Source: Nymphaea colorata | Taxonomy: Eukaryota > Streptophyta > Magnoliopsida > Nymphaeales > Nymphaeaceae | Reading direction: 5' to 3' | NCBI RefSeq assembly: GCF_008831285.2 | Contig: NC_045142.1 | Coordinates: 8,286,713 to 8,350,712, forward strand | Length of the DNA stretch: 64,000 bases | Part shown: piece after piece, positions 32,611 through 43,860 of the stretch | How the letters are laid out: each line of letters begins with the position of its first letter | Position numbering within the stretch: the first letter of the stretch is position 1 | The notes under the pieces: generated by a model | The model's database searches: none | Told to the model about the DNA's origin: nothing | The model's input: the letters and a program-made list of their open reading frames with translations, nothing else | Made by a program: the position numbers and the translations under genes

Positions 32611-34060
32611 ATCTTGGCGCACTAGATTCCCTTATAGAAATTTCTAACAAAAGCTTCAGTCCATCTATCATTAAGAAAACACCAGTCTAACTTACATTGC
32701 ACCAACTCCCTACCTCCTCTGTGATTTGACCACATAAAACTTCTGGATGGGTCTTGGACTTCAGTCAGCCTGCAGGTGCGGCTGAACTTGTTGAAGGCAA
32801 AACAAGAGATGTGGATTAGGGCCGCTTCAGTCTTATTCCATCCGCCATGCGTCGTATTAAAATCTCTGACTAGCATTACTGGTTCTCTTATAGGCTTTCA
32901 AGTTGAAGAAGACTGCTCAAACGCTCAGTGAGCCGGGGTGGAAGGTAAAGCCTGAAAGATGTAAAGTTGATGCTAAGCACCTGCTAAAGAAGCGACCTCC
33001 AATCCAACACTGAGATGGCTCAAAACCAATCAGGTCTACATCCTCTGGATTCAACCCACAGATAATTCTGCTGAGACCATCAGCCTTCTCATCATTGGCC
33101 AGGTACTGAAAATTCGAAAACCTCTTCATGACCTCCTCTATTTTAGAAGATCTAAGAAGAGAGTCAAGAACAAAAAAAAAGATCGAAAGATTAAACTTCT
33201 GCAGGAGCCAACTCGACTCGCCCTGAGCAGACCTCTTAAAGAGGCCCTTAATATTTCAGCAACAAAATTTCATCAAGAAAGGCAATGATGTTAGCAACAT
33301 GAAGTTACGCTTTGAGTGATCTGAATGCCGTTCTCATCATTCTTCTCCATTTCCCTAGTGGTGTGCTATGCCTTTATGTCAAAAGCACAGTCTAGCGTCT
33401 GACTACAAGTTTTTCTTTTCTTGGATCCCTTGTCCTTGATGTTTAATGCCTTGCTCGAGCTCAGGGGCTGCAAAGGGTGTCTTCTCCTCTTGCTCTTGCT
33501 AGCAAAGCGTGTTGTTTTTCGAAACACAACTCGCCCCTTCTCTAGTTGCAATTGGCGTGATTTTGCCTGGACTACCGCCTCTTGTCTTATAGTTAGATTT
33601 TGGGGAGGTCGAACAGCAGAAAAAACAAAACCAGGGGGGGCTGTTCATCCACCTCAGTTTTTGTCCCCTCTGAACTAATAAGAGCAAGAACAGGGTTAAG
33701 AATAATGGGTGTGCTTTTGGATGAAGGGCAGGAGCTCTCGCTTTTGGAGGCTAAGGTAGCGGCGACATCGTGTTTCTCTTCCTTTTTCGAGCTGCCCTTC
33801 AGAGCATTCCTGTGAGCTTCCACACACTTCCCCTTGGATACACCGCCTACTTTATGCCAAGTCATTTCCAAGCTCCTGACTCAGACAAGCCTTTAGTTTG
33901 CACGAGTCTTCGTAGTGCATCGTTGTACCACACTTTTTGTAGTATTGGACGTGAGATTTACACTGAACGTCTTCATGGTGCTTGTGCATTGCCTTGGAAT
34001 TCCCGGCCGATTATAGGGACTGGTTTGAAGTTAAGGAGGGCATCGATGCAAACACTAGCC
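32611..34060 (-). pseudogene. LINE copy B: ORF1 tail and endonuclease
   Basis: From right to left, 34060-33500 has a Cys/His-rich patch (YYKKCGTTMHYEDSCK) and a low-complexity basic tail, the end of ORF1. At 33129-32917 is the endonuclease N-part with LSRIICGLNPEDVDLI (compare RIIVGWNP). At 32876-32622 is the endonuclease C-part: VRDFNTTHGGW, RSFMWSNHRGG and LVQCKLDWCFLNDRW. These match GDFN, FTWSN and CKLDR...N..W of plant L1 endonuclease. Frames change repeatedly. It ends abruptly at the copia LTR. Confidence 0.82.
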
Positions 34061-35211
34061 GTTCCATTTGATTAGTGCAGGCATAAGTTTTAATGAAGGA
34101 AGCTCCAGGCTCCTTGGCTATCTCCTTGAACCTCTAGTCACTCCAGCATATAGCCGAAAGTTTAGGCAACTGAATCCATATTGGCACATGTTCCTCTTCA
34201 ACAAGTTAGGCTTACTTGTTAATTCCGGGGATGCCAATGATACGGATTTAGTTGAGATGTCCAATCAAATTGCTTCCACAAGAAGAAAAACATCTGATAA
34301 GAAATTGATGTATATTTAAAATGACATCTGATCGAGTTCGGATTCATATTGAGTTTTCAAATAAATATCAGATTGGATTCATGTTTTATTTTAGTTTCAA
34401 ATAAGCATCTTATATTTAGTGTGCATACATTCTGGAAGTTGGTTCTATGTCATAATGCGCTTTGGATTCAGTTGTGTATTTCAAACTCAGATTCGGATTT
34501 CAATATGACAATAAAAGCTAGAATTGCATTGTGGATTTAAAGTTGGGATCTGGATATGGTATATAAACTTTTTTTTCTTTCATATTTGAACATGAATTCG
34601 AATCCCTTGACATCCTTAATTAGTTGTATTGTTTTAGACGCCAATACCAACTTACTTGACATAGTGGCGTGGCAAAAAATCTCAGTCTTCTTCAATTAGG
34701 TTATTGAATCCAAACCAAAGCTGCCATTCAAATTGAATGGAATCGATGGTAAAACGATCTTATGCATCTTCAGGCAAAACGGATCTTATGCATCTTCAGT
34801 TCATGGGATCCGTGAACCAACCGATTTTCTCCTGAATCGGCTGACTCAATGTGCCTCCGTGATTCTGCTGCTCCTTATCCTTCATTTTTTCTGAGATTTA
34901 AGTTCAATTTCAAAGGCCATCATCAGAAATCAAAACCCTTTTCCATTTTTTCAGGAAGAAAGGAACATAGCGCTTGCCCTAGTGTGTTGATGGGCCAATG
35001 CATATAGTCTAATACAAAGCAATGGCAACACAGTTCATAGTTTCTCGCAAGTAAGGGCTCTTCCTCTAAAGAGAAGGGTTTATTTTTTAGTCTAAGGGTT
35101 TGCTTCAATGGACAGGCCGATGGTCAATAGGTGGCCAGTCTTTGTTTCGAACTTTTGTGGCATCTTGTCACCCCAAGGCACCAAAAATTAATGTACGTCT
35201 AGTATCTTGGA
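34061..35211. other. Intergenic, AT-rich, no gene recognised
   Basis: The LINE 5' end cannot be placed exactly. From about 34300 to 34620 there is an AT-rich stretch (ATCTGATCGAGTTCGGATTC ... AATCCCTTGACATCC) related, inverted, to the repeat at 8318-8700. The rest shows no coding similarity. A near-repeat GATCTTATGCATCTTCAG occurs twice around 34755-34800. Confidence 0.45.
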
Positions 35212-35219
35212 GGTACGGG

Positions 35220-35394
35220 TAGGGGTGCAGTAGAAATTTTTCATGAGATCTAAATTTTGATAGAGACCAAAATATCATTTTTCAAAATTTTTATATAGGA
35301 CAAATAAACTTGTTTAAAATTTACATGTAATTTTTTTTAAAAAAATTAAGGTAGGGTCAGAGCCCATGCGGGGCCCCCTTTGGCTCCATTCCTG
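35220..35394 (-). mobile_element. hAT-type MITE, 175 bp (copy 2)
   Basis: It shares AGAAATTTTTCATGA, AATATCATTTTTCAAAATTT and GAGCCCATG with copy 1 at 12090, in the opposite orientation. The ends TAGGGGTG and CATTCCTG are diverged inverted repeats. The flanks GGTACGGG and GATATAGG agree at five of eight positions, with all three differences being transitions, so they are an eroded 8-bp duplication. Confidence 0.7.
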
Positions 35395-35402
35395 GATATA
35401 GG

Positions 35403-37690
35403 GAATGTGAGTGCTTCAGCTCTCGGTTGAACTGTAGAATGAAATATTCCTCTTGTTTGTTTGGAGTTGGAAAAATAATAATAAACCTGCTGCATGAGTA
35501 TTTGGTAAAAAGAATATTGTGTTTTCAGGATACATTTACTTAAAACATACGTTTGTAGAACAGTATATTCTTCTTCCAAAAATATAGCCTGCTTATATCC
35601 AACATTTGTTTGTTATGTTTCATATTCACATTGTATTTCTTAAAACAAGTTACATAATATTTTGAAACGTGTGAAACGTTCTCCGTCGTTGAAAGTTTAA
35701 CAAAAAAAAAAAAAAAGGTGTGTTTGTGAGGAGATGATAAAATAACTCTAACAAGTATATTTGGGTCCATGCGGCAGGATATGATTGGTATTCTTGTGAT
35801 TGATGTTTCTTGAAAAACCCTTTTTTATTTAACTTTTTGAAATGAACAGTCGAATTGTTTTTTTTTTGTCATGCATATTATAAGAAACTTTTTATATTTG
35901 ATAGTTTAAAAACTGTCACATCACATAGGCATGGGTATGGGTATGGGGAGGAGGGTGCGAGTATGGCAATTTTAGAAAAAACTTGTACAAGGATACAATA
36001 AAGAAATGTATATATATAAACATGAACACATTAGTAAGACAATTTTTAGTAGCTTCTTTCAAAATTTATATATTTAATGTCATAAAACGCCAATAAACTA
36101 ACAAAAATATGTTTGAAAAGTAAGAAAAAATGAAAAAATAGTATGGTTTGGATCAGTACCAGCGTACCGCCCATATTGCTACTGGTAATGGTACCTGGAC
36201 ATATCCCAGGTACCTCTGTAACATAGCTTTAAACGAAATTTTTGTGTGTCTATGTTTGTTATTTGGAATCCACCTAAACAAATACTGTCGCTTTGTTTGA
36301 GAGAAGTATAAGAATTTGAAGTGCGTATGGCTATAATAAGAGCTTCTTTAAGTTTATATGAGACACCAATTAGGTTAGAGAGGCTGTGTTCGTTAAGAAC
36401 GAGTTTCTTAAAGTTTCTTTTATTCAAAATATGCCTCACTTCTCTGGTTTTGGGGACCGTATTAAGGAGAAAATGAGATTCGGCAAATATTCCGGTGATT
36501 CTAATTAAGACCTAAATCTCCTTGTGCTATAAACTCTCAGTTTCAGCTTGAGCAAAAGAGCTACTTGCTTTATATATATATATATTATTCTTATTCTTCA
36601 AACTCCTTTCAAGTTATATACATAAGCAGAAAGGATAATAACATTTTCAGGACACAACGACCTTCACTTAGAGAAGGGGTGAACTCCACCACTTTTTTGG
36701 CAGTGCAGGAATTTGTTCCACCCTCCATCGAGAAGGAACTCTTCACAAAGGAACGGCGACAATGAGACAACAGGAACGGCGACAATGAGACAACAGGGAA
36801 AGGCCACCGATATGAGATGAATAAATGTGAAGCCTACTACAGACTCCAGGTTTAATTAAGGAACTAATCGGGTTAAGAACGGTTCTGCTTCAGATTTGGG
36901 ACTTCGCCGTGCTTGGTTGCACGAAGTCTGATTTGGCAATGTTGGTGCAGATCAAATTGATCAGAGTTTGGTAAACATCTGCAGATTAAAGACATCAAAA
37001 GATACTGTTAGTAATAGACACAGCATATATGATGCACTTTCCTTGCATCGCATGCATAGGAGAAGCCTGGTAAAGGCAAGTGCAGGTTTGGTGAAAATGG
37101 TAGGAAAAAAGTTAAAAATCTGCTCAAGACATCTCTTTTCAACCGAGGAACAAAACAACCCTCGAATATGCTCGAAGATCTCGAAATGATCTTCCAGTTC
37201 CGGGGAGAATTCGCAAAAAAAAGTTTCCATCGATAATTGAATGGGGTTTTCCCTAGAAAGCTAAGCTTCATCTCGCTCTGACATCTTTCGGGAATAAAAT
37301 TACCACCAATGAAGTATTAGAACATTGGAAGGAAACCCTGCCAACTGATGGTTCATATATGGAAGCCAAAGGAGAGCAAGATCCTGAACATCTTTGAAGG
37401 AAATTTACTAGGCTCAGAACAGACCGGCAGGTTTTAGAATCTTTTCACTTAGAAGTCGCCATCCAAAGCATGTTTGCCAGTTCAAGCATTCACCAAGTGT
37501 TGAAGTCCACGCTAATAATAGAACAGAAGTGAAGTCTAACCATGAAATCTGAGGCTAAAAGACACCTTTATGAAATTCAACTTCTTATGCTCGGATTGGA
37601 GAAGAGACCATCGCACGGATTCAAAGACTCATAAACATGTCCTAAAAGCTTCCTCTTTGTCACCTTATAGCTTATGGAGAAAAGTTTTTA
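35403..37690. other. Intergenic region downstream of carB
   Basis: AT-rich, with no gene recognised. It contains poly-A at 35701, a short (AT)n at 36573-36586, and overlapping open frames at 36961-37271 that match nothing I know. A 23-bp tandem duplication (GGAACGGCGACAATGAGACA...) is at 36750-36795. Confidence 0.45.
36750..36795 (+). repeat. Perfect 23-bp tandem duplication
   Basis: Two identical copies starting GGAACGGCGACAATGAGACA, back to back. Confidence 0.95.
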
Positions 37691-37857
37691 CACGAAAAAT
37701 TTGATATTTTGATGATCAAATAGCAAAATGAGGCCCCAAGATCTTATCTATAGAGAACAACATATAAAAATATATAAAGGTCTCAAAATTTAAGCTGAAA
37801 AGGAGGGACCACATTACATTAAAGTAAAGAGGAATAAGGAAAATGTTGCCATTGTTT

Positions 37858-39414
37858 TCAAAGGTCAAGAGATGAAGTCCGCTGCAGTTCTTCACCGGAA
37901 ATTCCAGTTATTCCTTGGACACTAAAATAATCTTGCAAAGCCAGCATATTGACAGGACTTTGCTTCATGCTGCGTATTGCCTCCACAGTAGCCAATGCTC
38001 CGGCTACGGTTGTGATGATAGGGACTTTATATGCTAATGCCATTCTCCTCAGTTGCCGCCCATCAATCTGATCAAGCGAATCATCAGAGCTAGTTATCAC
38101 CATCACTTGAATTTGACCGTTTGCTACCATATCACCTGCATGTGGCCTCCCCTCATGCAACTTGAGGACCCGCTCCACTGGGATCCCTTCCAACTCAAGT
38201 CTGGTGGCTGTACCAGAAGTAGCAACTATCCTAAATCCCAAGCTGGAAAATCCACGAGCAATTGCTAGCAAGTGGACTTTCGTCAACTCATTCAAGCTAA
38301 TGAAAACAGTGCCAGACAGTGGAAGCCTCTGACCTGCAGCTATTTGAGCCTTTGCAAAAGCCATTGGGAATTGGAAATCAATTCCCATGACTTCCCCAGT
38401 ACTACGCATTTCTGGACCAAGCAGCACATCACAGCCTTGAAACTTCTCAAATGGCAGCACTGCCTCCTTCACAGAAACATGGCCAGGGATAACCTCCTTC
38501 GTGAAACCAAGATCATACACAGACTTGCCTGACATTACAAGAGAAGCATACTTTGCAAGTGGATGACCAATAGCCTTTGACACAAACGGAACTGTACGAG
38601 AAGCACGAGGATTGGCCTCCAAGAGGAAAACATCACCTGATGCTGTGATGGCATACTGGCAATTCATCAGCCCGCATACATTAAGCCGCTTTGCTAGCTT
38701 CACTGTCCAAGTACGAATTGTCTCCAAGCAGGAGGCTGGGACAGTTTTAGTTGGTAGTGAGCATGCCGAATCACCAGAATGTACTCCAGCCTGCTCTATG
38801 TGCTCCATTATACCACCAATAACCACATTCTTTTGGGAATCAGCAAGAGCATCTACATCTATTTCACATGCATCTGAAAGATATCTGTCAACCAAAACAG
38901 GCCGTGAAGGATCAACTTCAACAGCATTCTCTAGGTACCTAACTAGCTTCTCATCACTGTACACAATTTCCATTGCCCGTCCACCTAAAACATATGATGG
39001 TCTCACAACAACCGGGTATCCTATTTGCTCAGCAATGGCTAGTGCATCAGCTTCACTTTTTGCTATACCCCCTTGTGGTTGTTCAATACCAAGTTCATTC
39101 AAAATTGCATTGAACCTTTCTCTGTCTTCAGCAGCATCTATGGAATCAGGAGAGGTGCCCCAAATACGCACTGGTCCACTACCACTTGCTGACATGGGCT
39201 TAAATTCATCAAGGTAATGCTGGATTGGCAGGGCCAGCTTTAGTGGTGTCTGACCACCAAACTGAACAATAATGCCATCTGGACGTTCCAAGTCAATGAC
39301 ATTCATAACATCTTCCGCTGTGAGTGGTTCAAAGTAAAGACGGTCACTTGTATCATAGTCCGTAGACACAGTTTCTGGATTTGAGTTCATCATAATAGTT
39401 TCATATCCGGCATC
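37858..39414 (-). CDS. carB: carB exon 3: second synthetase half and allosteric domain
   Basis: 518 codons plus TGA, from [20 protein letters not shown] after acceptor TTGCTTCAG. It holds the second ATP-grasp fold and the methylglyoxal-synthase-like regulatory domain ([19 protein letters not shown] ... [12 protein letters not shown]), which binds UMP and ornithine in characterised enzymes. The end is [15 protein letters not shown]. Confidence 0.96.
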   Translation of the reverse strand, partial: DAGYETIMMNSNPETVSTDYDTSDRLYFEPLTAEDVMNVIDLERPDGIIVQFGGQTPLKLALPIQHYLDEFKPMSASGSGPVRIWGTSPDSIDAAEDRERFNAILNELGIEQPQGGIAKSEADALAIAEQIGYPVVVRPSYVLGGRAMEIVYSDEKLVRYLENAVEVDPSRPVLVDRYLSDACEIDVDALADSQKNVVIGGIMEHIEQAGVHSGDSACSLPTKTVPASCLETIRTWTVKLAKRLNVCGLMNCQYAITASGDVFLLEANPRASRTVPFVSKAIGHPLAKYASLVMSGKSVYDLGFTKEVIPGHVSVKEAVLPFEKFQGCDVLLGPEMRSTGEVMGIDFQFPMAFAKAQIAAGQRLPLSGTVFISLNELTKVHLLAIARGFSSLGFRIVATSGTATRLELEGIPVERVLKLHEGRPHAGDMVANGQIQVMVITSSDDSLDQIDGRQLRRMALAYKVPIITTVAGALATVEAIRSMKQSPVNMLALQDYFSVQGITGISGEELQRTSSLDL

Positions 39415-42400
39415 CTGAAGCAAACCACAAGGAGTATTTTAGTACTCAGTTGCTAAAATTAAGCATCCGGTTTCTGAAGGAAAACACAAAAGGTAGGCTG
39501 ACTGAACAAATGGAATGGGTAAACATACTTGGCATAGAAAGATCAGACCGATTACATAGTTCAGAGAGAGAGAGAGAGAATTCATCGACTTGCAAACTTC
39601 TAAAAAGAAAAATGAAAATCAGATAAAAATGAACTTCTGGAGAAACCAAACATATAAACTGTAGCAGGATTTCCATAAAGTAAGATCAGCATAAAAAGTG
39701 TCATGGATGAAAAACATCCTGTCATGCTAAAGATTTGATCCTAACAAAATTAGCAATAGCAATCAAGACAGAATGTGTAACACAGGTAAAACATGCGCAA
39801 GTAGACACACCCAAAGTAGTCTACCTATGAACGAAGTGTACCAGTCATCAACTGAAAAACACCAAAATTATATAAACAATCAACATATATATATCATTAA
39901 GGTCAGACAGTTGAGCTGATCCTTGAATTAGTTACAAGGGAAGTTTTCAAAAGACACCTAAAAATTGTGGGATAATCAGAAAGACACCTAAATTTTCAAT
40001 ACCATTAGCAAAACAGCCATGTCTTCAGTGGTCATGATATTAAGGAGCTTTCTTTTGGAGTACTTTTTATTTTGTTTCCTTCAGAAAACCTCAGAAATTC
40101 AAAAGAAGTAAACAATATAGAAGATAACAGAAAAAAAATTAAGAAATATGAGTTTTCAACTATTTTTATTAACAATCAGAACAGTTTCTCTAAAGTTACA
40201 AAAAATATGACAAAAGTCATACATCTAGAATTTATATTTCTTTTTTCAGAAAGTGGAAAAGACTGTAATATTTACAATATAACGATATCTTGAAAATATC
40301 ACAATATTTTTCTGATGAATCATCTAGAACAAAATGCCAGAAACGTCACAGTGTTTTGAAACTATCGTTGATATTTCTTTTACTATGGTCTAAGAAAGGA
40401 AGTTAACAATCATTAACTAATCAAACAGGACAAAAGTAATGGTGAACTTAGCTATCAACCTGAAGAGCAAATGAGGTGTGGCAGCAACAATAATCAAACT
40501 CAATACCCTGGCCAATCCTATTTGGTCCTCCACCCAGTATCAACACCTTTTTCTTTTGACTTGGATCCGATTCACATTCGTGCTCATATGAAGAGTACAT
40601 ATATGGTGTATGAGCCTCAAACTCTGCAGCACAAGTGTCAACCCTTTTGTATGAAGGCAACACACCAAGTGACAGACGCCTTGCGCGTACTTCTTTCTCT
40701 GTAGATGATGTTGCATACGCAATTTGCTTATCACTGAAACCTCTCCTCTTCACTTCATAGAAGTCCTGCTTTGTTAGACGTTCCAAGCTTGTTCCCAACA
40801 AAAACTGCTCCACGTCTACTAATTCTTTTAGCTGGGTAAGGAACCATGTATCTATGAAACTAATTTCATGAATTTCTTGAATTTGCATTCCCTTTTTCAT
40901 CGCAACATATAAAGCATGAATGCGGTCGGGACTAGGTACACGAAGGCTGTATTTCAATTGCTCATAGTCCCAGTCCAGTTCCTTGGCATTTGAACAACCC
41001 CAACCAGCATAACCAGCTTCCAAGGAACGAACTGCTTTCTGGAATGACTCCTGGAAAGTTCGGCCCAAGGCCATAGCTTCACCAACAGACTTCATTTGTG
41101 TTGTCAGAACTGGTTGAGAGCCAGGAAATTTCTCAAATGCAAATCGTGGTATCTGAAACATGCAAGTTAAACAATGAAATCAAATTAGAACTGCATCAAC
41201 AGCTATACAACATCCAGTAGTCTTAAAGTTAAAAGAGGCACCAAATCATTAAAGACAAATTACCAACAAATGTATATGCATGCTTATTTATACATGCAAA
41301 GATTAGCCAAAAAATTTAACTTTGATAAATAAAAGCTTACATTGTACTTTTGTCCATGTAAAACATACAAATCATGAGTTCAAATCCCAAACATAAGGAA
41401 GTAATTGACAATTGCAAAACCACATGAGATTAACTCATCATATTTGAATAGCCAATGGTAAACATAAAGCCAACTTTAGTTGTTTAGTTTGGCGATCATG
41501 GCTAGATCTTCTGGTTGGACTACCAAAATCATCCAAAGATGGAAGACCTATCACCAAAATAATGTAACTCTTCGACAGAGATATAAGCTACTAATCACAA
41601 AATGTATAGATACACAGCATAACAGACAAATCATAAATACAGATAAACTTTAAATATTTGAACGACAGAGGACTTCGTATGAACATTTGAGAACCTCATA
41701 TGTTTATCCTTTATAACAGTCTGCATCTCGATACAAACTGCAGAACCAAAAAAGTTCAGAAGTTATGTTCCAAAATTCTGAAGCACGTGCCCCGTAAGCT
41801 TGGAGAAAACAGTCTCATGGTCCATGGGATATTCCAGAAAACATATCTTCACATATAAATTTCGATGGAGGATTCCAACTTAGAAAGTGGTATTAGGTAC
41901 TCATATCATTGACACAGCCACTCGGATACACAAAAGATAAACAAAAGCAAAGAGAATGAAAGATGATTAGACGACTAAACCAATCGAGAACGGACAGCAC
42001 GAACTCTCAGCAAAGACAAAATGAACATATCAAAAGCCAACACATTTAGAAGAAAAAAAAAAAAAAACTTGCCTTTGTCACCACATAATCAATGGATGGC
42101 TCGAAACTAGCAGGAGTTTTCTTGGTAATGTCATTAGCAATCTGGTCCAGCGAGTACCCAACGGATAACTTCGCTGCCATCTTGGCTATTGGAAAGCCGG
42201 TGGCCTTGGAAGCCAACGCCGACGACCTCGACACTCTAGGATTCATCTCAATCACCATGACTTCACCATCTGCAGGATTAACAGCAAACTGGACGTTCGA
42301 TCCTCCACACTCCACACCAATTTCCCGAATGATCGCAACTGAATAGTCCCTCAACCTCTGGTACTCCTTATCTGTGAGCGTCTGAGCAGGGGCGACCGTG

Positions 42401-42973
42401 ATCGAGTCGCCTGTATGGACACCCATGGGATCAATATTCTCAATGGAGCAGATGATCACCACATTGTCAGCCAAATCTCTCATCACCTCAAGCTCATATT
42501 CCTTCCATCCCAGCAACGATTTTTCCACGAGAACCTGAGACGTCAAGCTTGCTGCAAGCCCTGCCTTGCATATCGTCTCAAACTCCTCTCTGTTGTAAGC
42601 GATCCCGCCACCAGTACCACCTAACGTAAAAGCCGGCCGGATTATAAGTGGAAACTCTCCAATCCAATCGGCTATCTCCAGACACTCTTCCAGAGTGGTT
42701 CCAATCCCAGAAGGTGGCGTCTTGATGCCAATGTTCTCCATGGCTTGCTTGAACAAGTCCCTGTCTTCCGCCTTCTTGATGGCGCCGAGCTTCGCCCCGA
42801 TCAACTCAACGCCGTACTTGTCCAGAACCCCACTCTCCGCCAACGCCACTGCTAAATTCAGAGCAGTCTGTCCGCCCATCGTGGGCAGAATTGCGTCGGG
42901 GCGCTCCTTCTCGATCACCTGTTCGACCAACTCCGGTGTCATCGGAGTAATGTAGGTTCTGTCAGCCGTCTCC

Positions 42974-43005
<32 letters not shown>

Positions 43006-43410
43006 AATCAGAACGACATCGTACCCTTCTTCCTTCAAAGCCTTGCAGGCCTGAGTTCCCGAGTAATCGAACTCGCAAGCTTGACCGATGACGATCGGCC
43101 CAGCACCAAGAATCAAAATCTTCTTGATGTCATTCCTCCTGCCCCTTCGAGCTCCATCACCGACGAACTCAAAGGTCCGGAAGGCCGCACTCTCGCTCGT
43201 GGGAAGGTTGAATCCCACCCCATTTTCGCTTCCCGAGTTCGGTTCCCTCGCGCCGCCGGCCGAGCAGGCGGGCAAGGCAACTCGAAGAGGTTTCTTAAGA
43301 AACCTGGAGTGCTTCTTTGAGTAGAAGAAGATACAGGGCTTATCAGATTTGTAGGAATTGCTCGTAGGAATCGTCAGAACGGACGGAGGAGGAAAACATC
43401 TGCTACCCAT
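37858..43410 (-). CDS. carB: Carbamoyl-phosphate synthetase large subunit, plastid (three exons)
   Basis: The exons 43410-42073, 41152-40460 and 39414-37858 join in phase 0 to give 1,195 residues, the expected length for plant CARB. Residues 1 to about 75 are a Ser/basic-rich plastid transit peptide. The first synthetase half begins at [13 protein letters not shown] (about 98), with ATP-grasp blocks [14 protein letters not shown] and [20 protein letters not shown]. The second half begins at [14 protein letters not shown] (about 649), with [13 protein letters not shown] and [14 protein letters not shown]. The C-terminal allosteric domain occupies about 1045-1170. With the CARA small subunit it makes carbamoyl phosphate from bicarbonate, ATP and glutamine-derived ammonia, for arginine and pyrimidine synthesis; UMP inhibits and ornithine activates in the family. 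Confidence 0.97.
39415..40459 (-). other. carB intron 2
   Basis: 1,045 bp with GT-AG ends, AT-rich. It contains a short GA run near 39566 and no recognisable insertion. Confidence 0.9.
40460..41152 (-). CDS. carB: carB exon 2: oligomerisation domain and start of second half
   Basis: 231 codons, from [12 protein letters not shown] after acceptor TGTTTCAG to HTSFALQ before donor GTTGAT. It covers the helical oligomerisation domain and the glycine-rich loop [19 protein letters not shown], which opens the carbamate-phosphorylating half. Confidence 0.96.
41153..42072 (-). other. carB intron 1, GC-AG type
   Basis: 920 bp. The donor is AAG|GCAAGT, with strong pairing to U1 apart from the C, and the acceptor is TTTCAG. 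The exon-exon junction VTK|IPRF matches the conserved protein exactly, so the GC donor is required by the reading frame. Confidence 0.9.
42073..43410 (-). CDS. carB: carB exon 1: transit peptide and first synthetase half
   Basis: 446 codons from the ATG at 43408-43410 to GTGACAAAG. Exon 1 ends inside [14 protein letters not shown]. The intron after it starts GCAAGT, so the donor is GC rather than GT; the poly-T run beyond is intron. The exon holds the carboxy-phosphate half: nucleotide loop at about 100 and ATP-grasp through about 400. Confidence 0.96.
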
Positions 43411-43860
43411 GATGGCTTCACTTCTCCTTCTCCCTCTCCCCTCTCGAACAAGAACAGGAGTGCAAAAAAGCGAGAAACTAAAACCTCTTTTAGGGTCCTG
43501 TGATTGTGGTCTGAGCTTAAATCATGAAATAGGCAGGAGAAATGAAGGTTGGGAGTGTTCAGTGAGGTCGCCACAGCAAGAAAAAGGCCTCGCGGAAGGA
43601 TCTTTAAAAGGCCGCCCTGAATATCCGAGGTGATACTGATGGGGACGGTGAAAAAGGGACAAGCAACGGGAGACAGATTGAATTGAATTCCAGGATTTAT
43701 GGACAGAGGAACTAGAGAAGCCACAGGGGTTGGTGAGAGGAAGTTCAAGATAGCTCGTCAATGGCTGCCGCAGCCGAAGAAGGAAAAATAAGGGAGAGAG
43801 AGAGAAATGGAGGGTGGGGGTGGAGAGAGAGGAGGGAGATATTCAACCTTCACGAACTAC
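43411..43860 (-). promoter_or_regulatory. carB 5' leader and promoter-proximal region
   Basis: On the coding strand, 43785-43838 is a pyrimidine patch (CTCTCTCTCC, CACCCCCACCC), common just upstream of plant transcription starts. A minimal upstream frame ATG-ATT-TAA lies at 43517-43525, about 107 bases before the carB ATG. No TATA box is obvious. The transcription start is unknown. Confidence 0.45.

Larger units (their letters stand above)
21985..34060 (-). mobile_element. L1-type LINE split by two later insertions (copy B)
   Basis: Minus-strand LINE pieces at 32611-34060, 26276-26593 and 21985-22260 are collinear: ORF1 tail, endonuclease, endonuclease-RT linker, then the RT N-terminal region. 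The gaps are filled by a copia element (26594-32610) and a PIF/Harbinger element (22264-26272). Coding similarity stops at about 21985, before the catalytic RT, so the LINE is 3'-incomplete or eroded there. Confidence 0.85.

Noticed and set aside
36961-37271. Overlapping frames on both strands downstream of carB
   Set aside because: I considered a retroelement or pararetroviral fragment, but no catalytic or zinc motif could be read.
38612-39217. 201-codon plus-strand frame
   Set aside because: It is the antisense shadow of carB exon 3; the minus strand carries conserved enzyme motifs.
42040-42072. Extension of carB exon 1 into a poly-Phe tail
   Set aside because: Poly-T of the intron; the protein junction VTK/IPRF shows the exon ends at 42073.
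43374-43761. Upstream frames overlapping the carB start
   Set aside because: They have no ATG on the minus strand (start codons are TTG), so they are not credible upstream ORFs. Only a two-codon ATG-ATT-TAA remains.
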